Part shown: positions 17,885-26,068 of the stretch, piece after piece
Position numbering within the stretch: the first letter of the stretch is position 1
Layout of the letters: each line of letters begins with the position of its first letter
From: CAWCFV01 sp963794995
Lineage (GTDB): Bacteria; Actinomycetota; Actinomycetes; JACCUZ01
Assembly (NCBI GenBank): GCA_963794995.1
Contig: CAWCFV010000002.1
Span: forward strand, 744,001-808,000
Length of the DNA stretch: 64,000 nucleotides
Reading direction: 5' to 3'
Program-made: the position numbers and the translations under genes
Notes under the pieces: generated by a model
Databases searched by the model: none
What the model saw: only the letters and a program-made list of their open reading frames with translations
Told to the model about the DNA's origin: nothing

Positions 17885-18535
17885 TCAGCCGAGCTCGTCG
17901 TCGAGGCCCTGCTGGATCGCATACCGGACCAGCTCGACGCGGTTGTGCAGCTGCAGCTTGTTCAGCGTGTTCTGGACGTGGTTCTGCACGGTGCGGTGGG
18001 AGAGCACGAGCTGCTCGGCGATCTGCTTGTAGCCCATCCCCTTGGCCACCATCCGCAGCACCTCGGTCTCCCGGTCGGTGAGCCGGGGCACGGGCGGTCC
18101 GCTCGCCGTCGCGGTCGAGAGCCGGCGGTACTCCCCCAGCACCAGTCCGGCCAGCCCGGGGGTGAAGACGGCTTCGCCGAGCGCGGTGCGGCCGACGGCG
18201 TCCAGCAGCTCCTCGCGGGACGCCGACTTGACCAGGTAGCCGGTGGCGCCCGCCTTGACTGCCTCCAGCACGTCCTCGTGCTCCCCGCTGGCGGACAGCA
18301 CCAGCACGTGCACCGTCGGGTCGGCCGCAAGCAGCCGGCGGGTGACCTCCACGCCGGAGAGCACCGGCAGGTGGAGGTCGAGGACGACCACCTCCGGCCG
18401 CGCGGCCGGTGCGCGACGGACCGCCTCGCCGCCGTCGGCCGCGGTGCCGACGACCTCGTGACCGGCCTCCGCCAGGTCGCGCGCCACCGCCTCGCGCCAC
18501 ATCGGGTGGTCGTCGACCACCATCACCCGCGTCAT
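17885..18535 (-). CDS. NarL/LuxR-family response regulator (MacR-like)
   Basis: 216-residue DNA-binding regulator. The receiver domain has acidic pocket D8/D9, phosphoacceptor Asp53 in VVLDLHLP, and the conserved Ser/Lys (VLSAS, YLVKSAS). A linker leads to a LuxR-type helix-turn-helix (LTDRETEVLRMVAKGMGYKQIAEQL, about 150-174). ATG 18535 follows the histidine kinase stop by 25 bp, so the pair form one operon. The kinase N-terminus resembles MacS of Streptomyces, whose regulon is membrane and lipoprotein genes. That functional transfer is inference. Confidence 0.92.
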   Translation of the reverse strand: MTRVMVVDDHPMWREAVARDLAEAGHEVVGTAADGGEAVRRAPAARPEVVVLDLHLPVLSGVEVTRRLLAADPTVHVLVLSASGEHEDVLEAVKAGATGYLVKSASREELLDAVGRTALGEAVFTPGLAGLVLGEYRRLSTATASGPPVPRLTDRETEVLRMVAKGMGYKQIAEQLVLSHRTVQNHVQNTLNKLQLHNRVELVRYAIQQGLDDELG

Positions 18536-18560
18536 CGCCCCACCCTCCCCTGTCGGCGGG

Positions 18561-19664
18561 TCACCCCGCCAGCGGCACCCGAAGCTCGATCTCCGTCCCG
18601 CGTCCGGGCGTCGAGTCGACCGCCATCGTGCCGCCCAGGTCGTGCACGCGGCCCTCGATCGAGGACGCCACCCCGAGCCGGCCCTCGGCCCGCGCCTCGG
18701 CGAGCCGGTCCGGCTCGAAGCCCCGCCCGTCGTCTCGCACGCTGACCACCAGCTCACGGCCCTCGTCCTCCAGCAGCACCCAGGCCCGGGCCGCCTCCCC
18801 CGCGTGCGCCGCCACGTTCGCCAGCGCCGCCCCCACCGCGGCGGCCACCTCACGTGCCCGGGCCGCCGCGAGCACGACGGGTGTCGCCGGCGTGGACACC
18901 GTCACCGACGACGAGGCGTAGGCCGCCAGCAGGGCGCGCAGGTCGATGTCGCCCGCGGTCTCCTGGGGCGGGGCGCCGATGAGCGCCCGCAGCGACTGCT
19001 CCTGCTCGGCGGCCAGCCGGCCGAGCTCCGCGGCCTCGCCCCCGGCCTCCCGCCCCCGCCTGCCGACCAGCGCGAGGACCTGCAGCACCCCGTCGTGGAT
19101 GTCGCGGGACAGGCGTTCCCGCTCGCGTGCCGCGGCCTCGATGGCCAGCCCCCGCGCCAGCGCCAGCTCACCGCGCCGGGCCAGCCCCACGGTCCAGCCG
19201 ACCAGGGCACCGGCGAGGAACAGCAGCACGATGTTGTTGGCCGTCGTCACGGTCACGGCCTGGCGGTGCACCAGGTCGGCGGCGCCGGTGACCGCGGCGG
19301 CCGCCAGCCCGGCCAGCCAGCCGCCACGCAGCGCGACGGCCAGCACCGGCGCGGCCGCCCAGGTCACCGGCAGGGTCTGGGCGCCTGCGGCGATCCGCTC
19401 CGGGTCGTCGAGGAAGGCCGACGACACGATCGCGGCCGCCCCGAACGCGAGGTCGAGGCCCACCACCGGCCAGCGCCGGCCCCCCGGCCGGCTGTAGAGC
19501 CCGGCCACCACGACCGTCCAGACGGCCATCAGGGCGAGCACGACCCAGCCGCCGAGCGGGTGCAGGTACTCGTCGTACCGCCGGGCGTAGGCGACCACGG
19601 CGTAGCCGAGCCCCAGAGCGCGGAAGACGGCCAGCGCGCGCCACAGGACGGTCTCGAACCCCAC
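18561..19664 (-). CDS. Sensor histidine kinase, NarX/DesK class (MacS-like)
   Basis: 367-residue membrane kinase. Six or so hydrophobic segments fill residues 8-165, with short loops and no large sensor domain. The dimerisation/phosphoacceptor helix of HisKA_3 type follows (ERERLSRDIHDGVLQVLALV, phospho-His190). The HATPase domain carries N-box-like GAALANVAAHAG, with His-Ala-Gly where many kinases have NAxKH, and VRDDGRGF plus a GLGV-like G2 (RLGVASSIEGRV). GTG 19664 has GGAGG 8 nt upstream. It forms an operon with the response regulator. The degenerate N-box is a feature seen in actinobacterial members. Confidence 0.9.
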   Translation of the reverse strand: MGFETVLWRALAVFRALGLGYAVVAYARRYDEYLHPLGGWVVLALMAVWTVVVAGLYSRPGGRRWPVVGLDLAFGAAAIVSSAFLDDPERIAAGAQTLPVTWAAAPVLAVALRGGWLAGLAAAAVTGAADLVHRQAVTVTTANNIVLLFLAGALVGWTVGLARRGELALARGLAIEAAARERERLSRDIHDGVLQVLALVGRRGREAGGEAAELGRLAAEQEQSLRALIGAPPQETAGDIDLRALLAAYASSSVTVSTPATPVVLAAARAREVAAAVGAALANVAAHAGEAARAWVLLEDEGRELVVSVRDDGRGFEPDRLAEARAEGRLGVASSIEGRVHDLGGTMAVDSTPGRGTEIELRVPLAG

Positions 19665-19709
19665 CCGCCGATCCTCCCGCACGACCCGGCCGCGGCCGGG
19701 GACCTCGGC

Positions 19710-20477
19710 TCAGGCGGCGGGGGCGTGCCCGCCCTCGCCGTCGGTCGACCCGGAGGTCGCCTCGCCCTCGTCGGCGGGGCGCTGCTCGGTCCGGCCCGCC
19801 TTCAGCTTGTCCTTGGCGACCTGGGCGTAGACGTCGACGTACTCCTGGCCGGAGAGGTCCATCAGCTCGTACATGATCTCGTCGGTGATGGAGCGCAGCA
19901 CGAACCGGTCGCCCTCCATGCCCTCGTAGCGCGAGAAGTCCAGCGGCTTGCCGATGTTGATCCCGACCCGGATCCCCAGGGTGGGCCGCTTGCGCCCCGG
20001 CGGCTGGATCTTCTCGGTGTCGATCATCGCCACCGGGAGCACGGGCACCCCGGCCTCGAGCGACATCCGGGCCACCCCGGTCTTGCCGCGGTAGAGCCGG
20101 CCGTCGGGCGAGCGGGTGCCCTCGGGGTAGATGCCGAGGACCTCTCCGCGGCGGAGCACCCTGAGCCCGGCGTTCAGGGCCGCCTCGGACGCCTGCCCGC
20201 CGGTCCGGTCGACCGGGAGCTGCCCGACCCCACGGAAGAACCCGGCCGTGAGCCGGCCCTTGAGACCGCTGCCGGTGAAGTAGTCGGCCTTGGCCAGGAA
20301 GGTCACCCGCCGGTCCACCACGAGGGGAAGGAAGATCGAGTCGGAGAACGACAGGTGGTTGCTGGCGAGGATCGCGCCGCCCTCGTCGGGCACGTTCTCC
20401 AGGCCGATGACGTAGGGCCGGAACACCAGGCGCAGCAGGGGGCCGAGGACGATGCGCTTGAGGAACCAGTAGAACAC
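19710..20477 (-). CDS. plsC: 1-acyl-sn-glycerol-3-phosphate acyltransferase (PlsC family)
   Basis: 255-residue lipid acyltransferase that would acylate lysophosphatidate or a related glycerol or mannoside acceptor at the membrane. The catalytic motif is N40-H41-L-S-F-S-D46 (NHxxxxD), followed by GTGQ-like GVGQLPVDR and the acceptor motif YPEGTRSPDG. An acidic, low-complexity C-terminal tail ends in GEGGHAPAA. Rv2182c of M. tuberculosis occupies the equivalent position in the conserved gene order. GTG 20477 is selected because GGGAGGAGG lies about 10 nt upstream. Confidence 0.9.
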   Translation of the reverse strand: MFYWFLKRIVLGPLLRLVFRPYVIGLENVPDEGGAILASNHLSFSDSIFLPLVVDRRVTFLAKADYFTGSGLKGRLTAGFFRGVGQLPVDRTGGQASEAALNAGLRVLRRGEVLGIYPEGTRSPDGRLYRGKTGVARMSLEAGVPVLPVAMIDTEKIQPPGRKRPTLGIRVGINIGKPLDFSRYEGMEGDRFVLRSITDEIMYELMDLSGQEYVDVYAQVAKDKLKAGRTEQRPADEGEATSGSTDGEGGHAPAA

Positions 20478-20616
20478 CGTGCAGCCTCCTCCCTCGCGTA
20501 CGACCCTGCGTGCCGGGGTCGGCACCCCGCGAACACTAGGGCACCCCCCGGGGCTCGTGCGACGATGCCGACATGCCGCTGTCGCCGCCCGTCCCGTCGC
20601 CTCCACCGGGGCCGTC

Positions 20617-21381
20617 ATGCCGCTGATGCCCGGCGCCGAACCGTTCTCCCACGAGGGTGGCCGCACCGGCGCCCTGCTCGTCCACGGCTTCACCGGGACG
20701 CCGCAGGGGATGCGCGACTGGGCACGCCACCTCGCCGACGCCGGGCTCAGCGTGGAGCTGCCCCGGCTGCCGGGCCACGGCACGTCCGTGGAGGAGGCCA
20801 ACCTCACCCACTGGGAGGACTGGTACGCCGAGATCGAGCGCCACTTCGCCCTGCTGCGGGAGCGGTGCGACCACGTGTTCGTCATGGGCCTCTCGATGGG
20901 CGGCACCCTCGCCATCCGGCTGGCCGAGGAGCACGGCGACGAGGTCGCCGGCCTGGTGCTGGTGAACCCGAGCCTGCTGACCAAGCGTCCCGACCGCTTC
21001 CTGCTGCCGGTGCTGCGCTGGGTGAGGCCGACCTGGCCGGGAATCGCCAGCGACATCAAGAAGGCCGGCGTCGTGGAGCTGGCGTACGCCCACATCCCGG
21101 TCAAGGCCGCCTACCAGCTGAGCCGGCTGTGGCTGACGACCCGGGGTGACCTCGACCGGGTCACCCAGCCGCTGCTCGTGCTGCGCTCCACCGAGGACCA
21201 TGTGGTCGAGCCGGACAGCGCTCGCATGCTGCTGGCCAAGGTGTCCTCGACCGACGTCCGCGAGGTGCTGCTCGAGGACAGCTACCACGTGGCGACCCTC
21301 GACAACGACGCCCCCGTCATCTTCGACGCCAGTCTGGAGTTCGTCCGCCGACTGACCGCCCACGACCAGACGACGACGTGA
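20617..21381 (+). CDS. Alpha/beta hydrolase, carboxylesterase/monoacylglycerol lipase type
   Basis: 254-residue serine hydrolase. It shows the oxyanion-loop HGFTGTP, the nucleophile elbow GLSMGG with Ser93, the acid in STEDHVVEP and the catalytic His in DSYHVATLD. Size and pattern fit the Est30-type carboxylesterase family, which cleaves short-chain or monoacylglycerol esters. No signal peptide is visible. ATG 20617 matches the family start (PLMPGAEPFSHEGG); GTG 20557 is in frame but would add a poorly conserved tail. Its TGA overlaps the next gene's GTG. Confidence 0.88.
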   Translation: MPLMPGAEPFSHEGGRTGALLVHGFTGTPQGMRDWARHLADAGLSVELPRLPGHGTSVEEANLTHWEDWYAEIERHFALLRERCDHVFVMGLSMGGTLAIRLAEEHGDEVAGLVLVNPSLLTKRPDRFLLPVLRWVRPTWPGIASDIKKAGVVELAYAHIPVKAAYQLSRLWLTTRGDLDRVTQPLLVLRSTEDHVVEPDSARMLLAKVSSTDVREVLLEDSYHVATLDNDAPVIFDASLEFVRRLTAHDQTTT

Positions 21382-22103
21382 ACGCCGTCCCACCGCGCCG
21401 CGACAACGGCCTGCGCGCGCCGTCGTACGCCCGGCTCGACGACGTCGAGACCCACCTCGTCGACGAGTTGCTCTCCAGGCTGCGCGACTCCGGCGTCGCC
21501 GCGTACAGCGCCCCGACGCCCGGCCGGCGAGGGCCGTACGGCGAGACGGTGCCGCCGCTGGGACCCAGCGACTCCGTCTACGTCGACGCCGCGCAGCGCG
21601 ACGTGGCCAAGGACGTGCGCGACGGCTACCTGCGCGAGGTGAACGACGACCTCGCGTGGTCGGACATCGTCGCCGGCTACGACCGCGACGACACCGACGC
21701 GGTGCCGCGCTGGCCGGTCAGCGAGGACGTGGAGCCCGACGCCGGAGGTCGCGCCGGGGAGGCCGGCGAGGTGGAGCCCGCGGGCGGGCCGACCGTCGGC
21801 TTCGGTGCCCTGCGCGACCACGTCGAACCGGCGAAGCCCGCCAGGGTCGGCGACCCCGACGACCACTACCGGCCGCCGCCGCCACCCCCGCTGCCACAGA
21901 TGGACCGGGTGACCCGCTTCGCCTGGGCCGGCGCGCTGGGGGGTCCGCTGGCGCTCGTCCTGGCCGCGCTGACCGGCCTCCGGCTGGAGGGGTGGGTCGG
22001 GCTGCTGGCGGTGACGGCCTTCGTGGCAGGCTTCGTCACGCTCGTCGCCCGGATGAAGGACCGATCCCAGGACTCCGGCCCGGACGACGGCGCCGTCGTC
22101 TGA
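21378..22103 (+). CDS. Conserved membrane protein of unknown function
   Basis: 241-residue protein that I cannot assign to a characterised family. The N-terminal 110 residues look folded (DDVETHLVDELLSRLRDSGVAAYS and YVDAAQRDVAKDVRDGYL), followed by an acidic/Gly linker, a Pro-rich run and two transmembrane helices (about 178-220) near the C-terminus. Similar layouts occur upstream or downstream of PlsC/esterase genes in actinobacteria. The GTG at 21378 overlaps the esterase stop by 4 bp, so translation is coupled. Confidence 0.75.
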   Translation: MNAVPPRRDNGLRAPSYARLDDVETHLVDELLSRLRDSGVAAYSAPTPGRRGPYGETVPPLGPSDSVYVDAAQRDVAKDVRDGYLREVNDDLAWSDIVAGYDRDDTDAVPRWPVSEDVEPDAGGRAGEAGEVEPAGGPTVGFGALRDHVEPAKPARVGDPDDHYRPPPPPPLPQMDRVTRFAWAGALGGPLALVLAALTGLRLEGWVGLLAVTAFVAGFVTLVARMKDRSQDSGPDDGAVV

Positions 22104-22129
22104 CCCGGACCAGCCCTGGAGGTACCCCC

Positions 22130-23377
22130 GTGACCAGCGAGACCGTCGAGGTTCGTGGCCACCTGATCGACTCCGGGGTGCTCTCCCGGGTTCTCGACGA
22201 CATCCTCGAGTACAGCGGCGACTACTCCATCGACAAGTTCGAGGTCGGCAAGACACCCACCGACGAGTCCTACGCGCGGCTGACCGTCCGGTCGGAGAAC
22301 CACGACGAGCTGGCGCGGCTCATCATGCGGCTGCAGACCCACGGCGTGAACCCCACCGACCCCGGCGAGGCGATGCTGCGCGAGGTCGAGAAGGACGGTG
22401 TCTTCCCCGACGACTTCTACTCGACCACGAACCTCGAGACGGTCGTGCGGCTCAGCGGGCACTGGGTGCCGCTGGAGAACCCGGAGATGGACTGCGGGAT
22501 CCTCGTGGTCGGCGATCGCGCCCGGACGATCGCCGTGAGCGAGATCAGGGCGGGCGACCAGGTGGTCTGCGGCGCCAGCGGCGTCAAGGTCGTGCCGCTG
22601 CCCGCCATCGACCGCAGCACCGGCGGCTTCGAGTTCATGAACTCCGAGGTCTCCTCCGAGAAGCCGCAGGCCCTGCTGGTCCGCCAGATCGCCCAGCAGA
22701 TGCGTGACGTCAAGGCCGAGGGCCGCAAGATCCTGTGGGTGGGCGGCCCGGCCGTCGTGCACACGGGCGCGGCGCCGGCGATGGTCGCTCTGGTGGAGGC
22801 CGGCTACGTCGACGTCCTGTTCGCCGGCAACGCCCTCGCGACCCACGACATCGAGGCGTCGCTGTTCGGCACGTCGCTGGGCGTCGACCTCAAGCAGGGC
22901 CGCGGCGTCGAGCACGGCCACGAGCACCACATCCGGGCCATCAACCAGATCCGCAAGGCCGGCTCGATCGCGGCGGCGGTGGAGAGCGGCGTGCTGACCA
23001 GCGGCGTCATGCACTCGCTGGTGCAGCACGGCAAGCACTTCGTGCTGGTCGGCTCGGTGCGCGACGACGGCCCCCTGCCCGACGTCTACACCGATGTCCT
23101 CGTCGGCCAGCAGGCGATGCGGGCCGGACTCAAGGACGTCGGCTTCGCGATCATGGTCGCCACCATGCTGCACTCGGTCGCGACGGGGAACATCCTCCCG
23201 GCCTCCATCCCGCTGGTCTGCGTCGACATCAACCCGGCCACCGTGACCAAGCTGGCCGACCGGGGCTCCGCCCAGGCACGCGGCATCGTCACCGACATCG
23301 GACTGTTCCTCGAGCAGCTCGCACTCGAGCTCGCCCCGGCCTACCGCGAGGGCGAGCGACCCGGCGAGGACGTCTGA
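22130..23377 (+). CDS. COG1915/TIGR00300 protein, archaeal-type ornithine cyclodeaminase-like
   Basis: 415-residue enzyme of the LOR/SDH-like TIGR00300 family. Its opening TVEVRGHLIDSGVLSRVLDDILEYSGDYSIDKFEVGKT is diagnostic. A Rossmann-type NAD-binding half follows (ILWVGGPAVVHTGAAPAMVALVEAGYVDVLFAGNALATHDIE). An archaeal relative has been reported as an ornithine cyclodeaminase making proline, and cyanobacterial AgrE/ArgZ carry the domain at the C-terminus; activity here is inferred. GTG 22130 has CTGGAGG 8-14 nt upstream. It is 26 bp after the membrane protein gene, probably the last gene of the esterase operon. Confidence 0.85.
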   Translation: MTSETVEVRGHLIDSGVLSRVLDDILEYSGDYSIDKFEVGKTPTDESYARLTVRSENHDELARLIMRLQTHGVNPTDPGEAMLREVEKDGVFPDDFYSTTNLETVVRLSGHWVPLENPEMDCGILVVGDRARTIAVSEIRAGDQVVCGASGVKVVPLPAIDRSTGGFEFMNSEVSSEKPQALLVRQIAQQMRDVKAEGRKILWVGGPAVVHTGAAPAMVALVEAGYVDVLFAGNALATHDIEASLFGTSLGVDLKQGRGVEHGHEHHIRAINQIRKAGSIAAAVESGVLTSGVMHSLVQHGKHFVLVGSVRDDGPLPDVYTDVLVGQQAMRAGLKDVGFAIMVATMLHSVATGNILPASIPLVCVDINPATVTKLADRGSAQARGIVTDIGLFLEQLALELAPAYREGERPGEDV

Positions 23378-23386
23378 CCCTCCCCG

Positions 23387-23405
23387 GTCCCCGCCGTCAG
23401 GGGAC
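23387..23405. terminator. Short hairpin between convergent genes
   Basis: GTCCCC (23387-23392) pairs with GGGGAC (23400-23405) around a 7-nt loop that contains the stop codon of the minus-strand gene. The stem is only 6 bp. Confidence 0.4.
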
Positions 23406-24077
23406 GCGCACGGTGACGAGGACCGGGCGGTGGTCGCTGCCGACCACCGCGCGGCGGTCGTCGACGACCGTGTAGTCGAGGACCTCGACCTGCGCGGTGG
23501 CGAACGCGCCGTCGATGCGACGGTCCGGCCGGCCGGCGGGGAACGTGTGCCCGCTGTCCGGCCCGAGGTCGCACAGGCCGTGCTCCTCGAAGAACGACCA
23601 CGCCGCACGGCCAGGTCGCTCGTTGAGGTCACCGGCCGCGAAGACGTGCTCCGCGCCGGAGGCCCGGAGCACCTCGACGGCCCGGCGGGCGTGGGTGAGC
23701 CGCTCGGTCTCCGGCAGCGGCAGGTGCACGCTCGCGACCGCCAGCCGGGCGCCGGACCTGCGGACGACCGCCGCGGCCACGCCCCGGTCCGGCCACCCGG
23801 CCCGGTAGAACGACAGCGGCAGCTCGGCGCTGCGCTCCACGTCGACCCGCAGGTGGGCGAGCAGCGCGGTGCCGCCGGTCGTCCCCCCGCCGGTGACGTA
23901 GAGCAGGCCGCACTCGCGCGCCAGGTGGGCGGCTCTGGCCCGCCAGCGGAGGAACTTGGGCGCCTCCTGGACGCACATGACGTCCGGGTCGAGGTCCCGG
24001 ACCAGCGACGTCAGTGCTGCGCGGTCGTCCTGCAGCCCGTGCAGGTTCCACGAAAGGATCTTGAGCTCAGCGGTCAC
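23397..24077 (-). CDS. Endonuclease/exonuclease/phosphatase family hydrolase
   Basis: 226-residue EEP-fold metal-dependent phosphodiesterase. Metal and catalytic positions are visible: N in LSWNLHG, E in VQEAPK, H in VASVHLPLP, D and N in AAGDLNERP, and DH in VGSDHRPVLV. The family cleaves nucleic acids, phospholipids or inositol phosphates; nothing here fixes the substrate, and no signal peptide is present. The start is GTG 24077, with TAGCGT 6 nt upstream. Confidence 0.85.
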   Translation of the reverse strand: MTAELKILSWNLHGLQDDRAALTSLVRDLDPDVMCVQEAPKFLRWRARAAHLARECGLLYVTGGGTTGGTALLAHLRVDVERSAELPLSFYRAGWPDRGVAAAVVRRSGARLAVASVHLPLPETERLTHARRAVEVLRASGAEHVFAAGDLNERPGRAAWSFFEEHGLCDLGPDSGHTFPAGRPDRRIDGAFATAQVEVLDYTVVDDRRAVVGSDHRPVLVTVRVP

Positions 24078-24083
24078 CCCAGG

Positions 24084-24089
24084 ACGCTA
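24084..24089 (-). promoter_or_regulatory. -10 element for leaderless EEP gene
   Basis: TAGCGT on the minus strand ends 6 nt before GTG 24077. Confidence 0.6.
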
Positions 24090-24152
24090 CTGAACCGCCG
24101 GCGCACGTCATCGACCGCAGCCCGGTCTGCTCGGTCCGGTCCCGTGGCCCGG

Positions 24153-25424
24153 TCAGTCCGTGACGCGGGACAGCCGCACGTCCAAGGGGCCCGCAGTGGT
24201 CGGCGCCCCCGAGGTGGCCACCACCGCGGTGCTCTCCTTGTCGAGCTTCAGCGCTCCGACCACCACCCGCCCGGCCACCGACAGGGTCGCCTTCTTCAGG
24301 TCGACCTCGGCGCGCTTCGCGTAGACGTGGCCGGTGAGCCGCACCGGCCCGTCGACCTCCACGGTGCTGGTGTTGTTGGGGCTGACGTAGAGCACGAACT
24401 GCGACGCTGCGCTGGCGCTGATGTCGACACTGCCCTCCTTGGCGACCTTGAGCTTCGCGCCGCTCTCGCCGCTGGACGCGCAGGCACGTGGCGCGGCGCG
24501 GTCGCCGCAGATGAGGTAGATCGTGCTACCGGAGGTGAACCCCGTGACCAGCCGCCCGTCCTTCTTGACGTCCAGCTCGTCCGTGACGAACACCCCCCCG
24601 CCTGCTGTGCAGAGGCCCTTCACCTCGATCTTGTCGTACACACCCTCGGGAAGCGCGCCGCCGTCGCAGGTGACCTTGTTGTCCGCGACCGCGGCGGGGT
24701 AGGGAAGTGGCGGGACCTGGCCGGCGAACGGGTCCGTCGGCAGCGGGCTGGTCACGGGGTCGACGGAGTAGGGCCCGGTGGGTGGATCGGGCTGGCTCGC
24801 GAAGCTGATCACTGCGGGGGAGTCCACCCGCAGGAAGCCGGAGTCCTTGATCTTGCCGCTGGACGCGGCGAGGGAGTCCCCGCCGGTGACGGTGACCGGT
24901 CCCTTCGCGTCGACGCTGCCGAACACGCACAGACCGCAGCCGGGGACGTCCTGGCGCCGGACCTGTGCCTGGGTGGTGGCGGTGACCTCGATCCCGCCGA
25001 AGCCGAAGATCGCGCCGAAGCCCGCCACCGACCGCCGGGTCGGCAGGGTCACCCGCACCCGGTCCGGCCCGCTGGCCCCGTCGTGCACGGCGATGCAGCG
25101 GGTGCCGCCACCGGTCGCCTCCCGCCACCCGGCGGGCAGGCTTGTCACGGGGCAGGACGAGACCCAGTCCGACAGCCCGGTGTTCTTCAGCACCGAGGAC
25201 TTCACCGTCGTGGCCAGGGTCGCGTCGGAGGTCCCGCCGGCATCGGCGACCGCGCCCGCCCCGGCCAGGGCCGCGGCGTCGGCCCCGCTGCGGCTGTCCG
25301 CCCGCAGCATCCGGGCCTGGCCGAGGTCCACGACGATGGCCGCCAGCCCGAACATGACGGTCGCGAAGACGGCGACCAGGATCGCGACCGCGCCGTCGTC
25401 GGTGCCGAGCGTCCTCAGCCGCAC
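24153..25424 (-). CDS. TadG-like pilus-assembly/surface protein
   Basis: 423-residue protein with the TadE/TadG-type N-terminal helix: RLRTLGTDDGAVAILVAVFA followed by LAAIVVDLGQARMLRADSRSGADAAALAGA. The rest is extracytoplasmic. A Cys-containing stretch (QDVPGCGLCVFG) leads into a repetitive, beta-rich half (VTVTGGDSLAASSGKIKDSG, VRLTGHVYAKRAEVDLKKA, LSVAGRVVVGALKLDKES) that looks like a beta-solenoid of polymer-forming or DUF7305 kind. GTG 25424 overlaps the upstream TadE-like gene by 10 bp. It is 8 kb from the main tad locus and on the opposite strand, so membership in the same pilus is inference. Confidence 0.75.
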   Translation of the reverse strand: MRLRTLGTDDGAVAILVAVFATVMFGLAAIVVDLGQARMLRADSRSGADAAALAGAGAVADAGGTSDATLATTVKSSVLKNTGLSDWVSSCPVTSLPAGWREATGGGTRCIAVHDGASGPDRVRVTLPTRRSVAGFGAIFGFGGIEVTATTQAQVRRQDVPGCGLCVFGSVDAKGPVTVTGGDSLAASSGKIKDSGFLRVDSPAVISFASQPDPPTGPYSVDPVTSPLPTDPFAGQVPPLPYPAAVADNKVTCDGGALPEGVYDKIEVKGLCTAGGGVFVTDELDVKKDGRLVTGFTSGSTIYLICGDRAAPRACASSGESGAKLKVAKEGSVDISASAASQFVLYVSPNNTSTVEVDGPVRLTGHVYAKRAEVDLKKATLSVAGRVVVGALKLDKESTAVVATSGAPTTAGPLDVRLSRVTD

Positions 25425-25945
25425 CAGCCCCACCCCCCCGGAGGGGTCGTGCTGCCGGCGCTCGTGCGCGCCTCCGCGCTTCCCGACGGCGCCTTGGTGT
25501 CCTGCTCGATCCGCATGCTCAGCCTGGTCCGGAAGCGGCCGGAGTCCGGGAGGGGGACGAAGTTCGTGACCGACTGCCCGTCGACCACAAGGCAGACGCG
25601 CACGTCCTGCCCCTTGGCCCAGCTCGCCGGCGGCGGCGGCGCAACCACCCGCGCGAAGGCGGTGCCCGAGACGGGGGACGCTGCCGTCACGGCGAGGCAC
25701 GCCGTCTTCTGGAGGTCGGGATCGCCGCTCTTTGCGGACACGCCGCTGCAGGCACCGGCCGGGAACTCCTCGACGGCGGCCCGACGCGACGCCTCACGCA
25801 CCCCGGACTCGGCACCCAGGGTGTTGGCGAAGTAGATGCCGTAGTCGAGGATCCCGAACACCAGGAGCAGCAGGACCGGCACCACCAGGGCGAACTCGAG
25901 CGCGGACGCTCCGCTGTCGCGGCCGGGTCCCGGCTTCCTCGTCAT
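25415..25945 (-). CDS. TadE-like pseudopilin
   Basis: 176-residue protein with a class III prepilin-like N-terminus: RDSGASALEFALVVPVLLLLVFGILDYGIYF. The Gly before ASALEF and the Glu at +5 match the TadE processing pattern. It has one transmembrane helix followed by a periplasmic/extracellular domain with four Cys and a Pro-rich C-terminus. It is translationally overlapped with the TadG-like gene. No prepilin peptidase gene is in the window. ATG 25945 is the only start that leaves the basic residues just before the helix in a normal place. Confidence 0.85.
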   Translation of the reverse strand: MTRKPGPGRDSGASALEFALVVPVLLLLVFGILDYGIYFANTLGAESGVREASRRAAVEEFPAGACSGVSAKSGDPDLQKTACLAVTAASPVSGTAFARVVAPPPPASWAKGQDVRVCLVVDGQSVTNFVPLPDSGRFRTRLSMRIEQDTKAPSGSAEARTSAGSTTPPGGWGWCG

Positions 25946-26068
25946 GTCGTCCCGACCCCAAAGCTGAGCTCGCGCTGCCCCGCACGCTGCGGACCATACT
26001 CCGGACACGCCGTGTCGGCGGCGTCCACTCTGCTCCATCGACGCGGGCAGCGCGCGGGTTTAGCGGGA

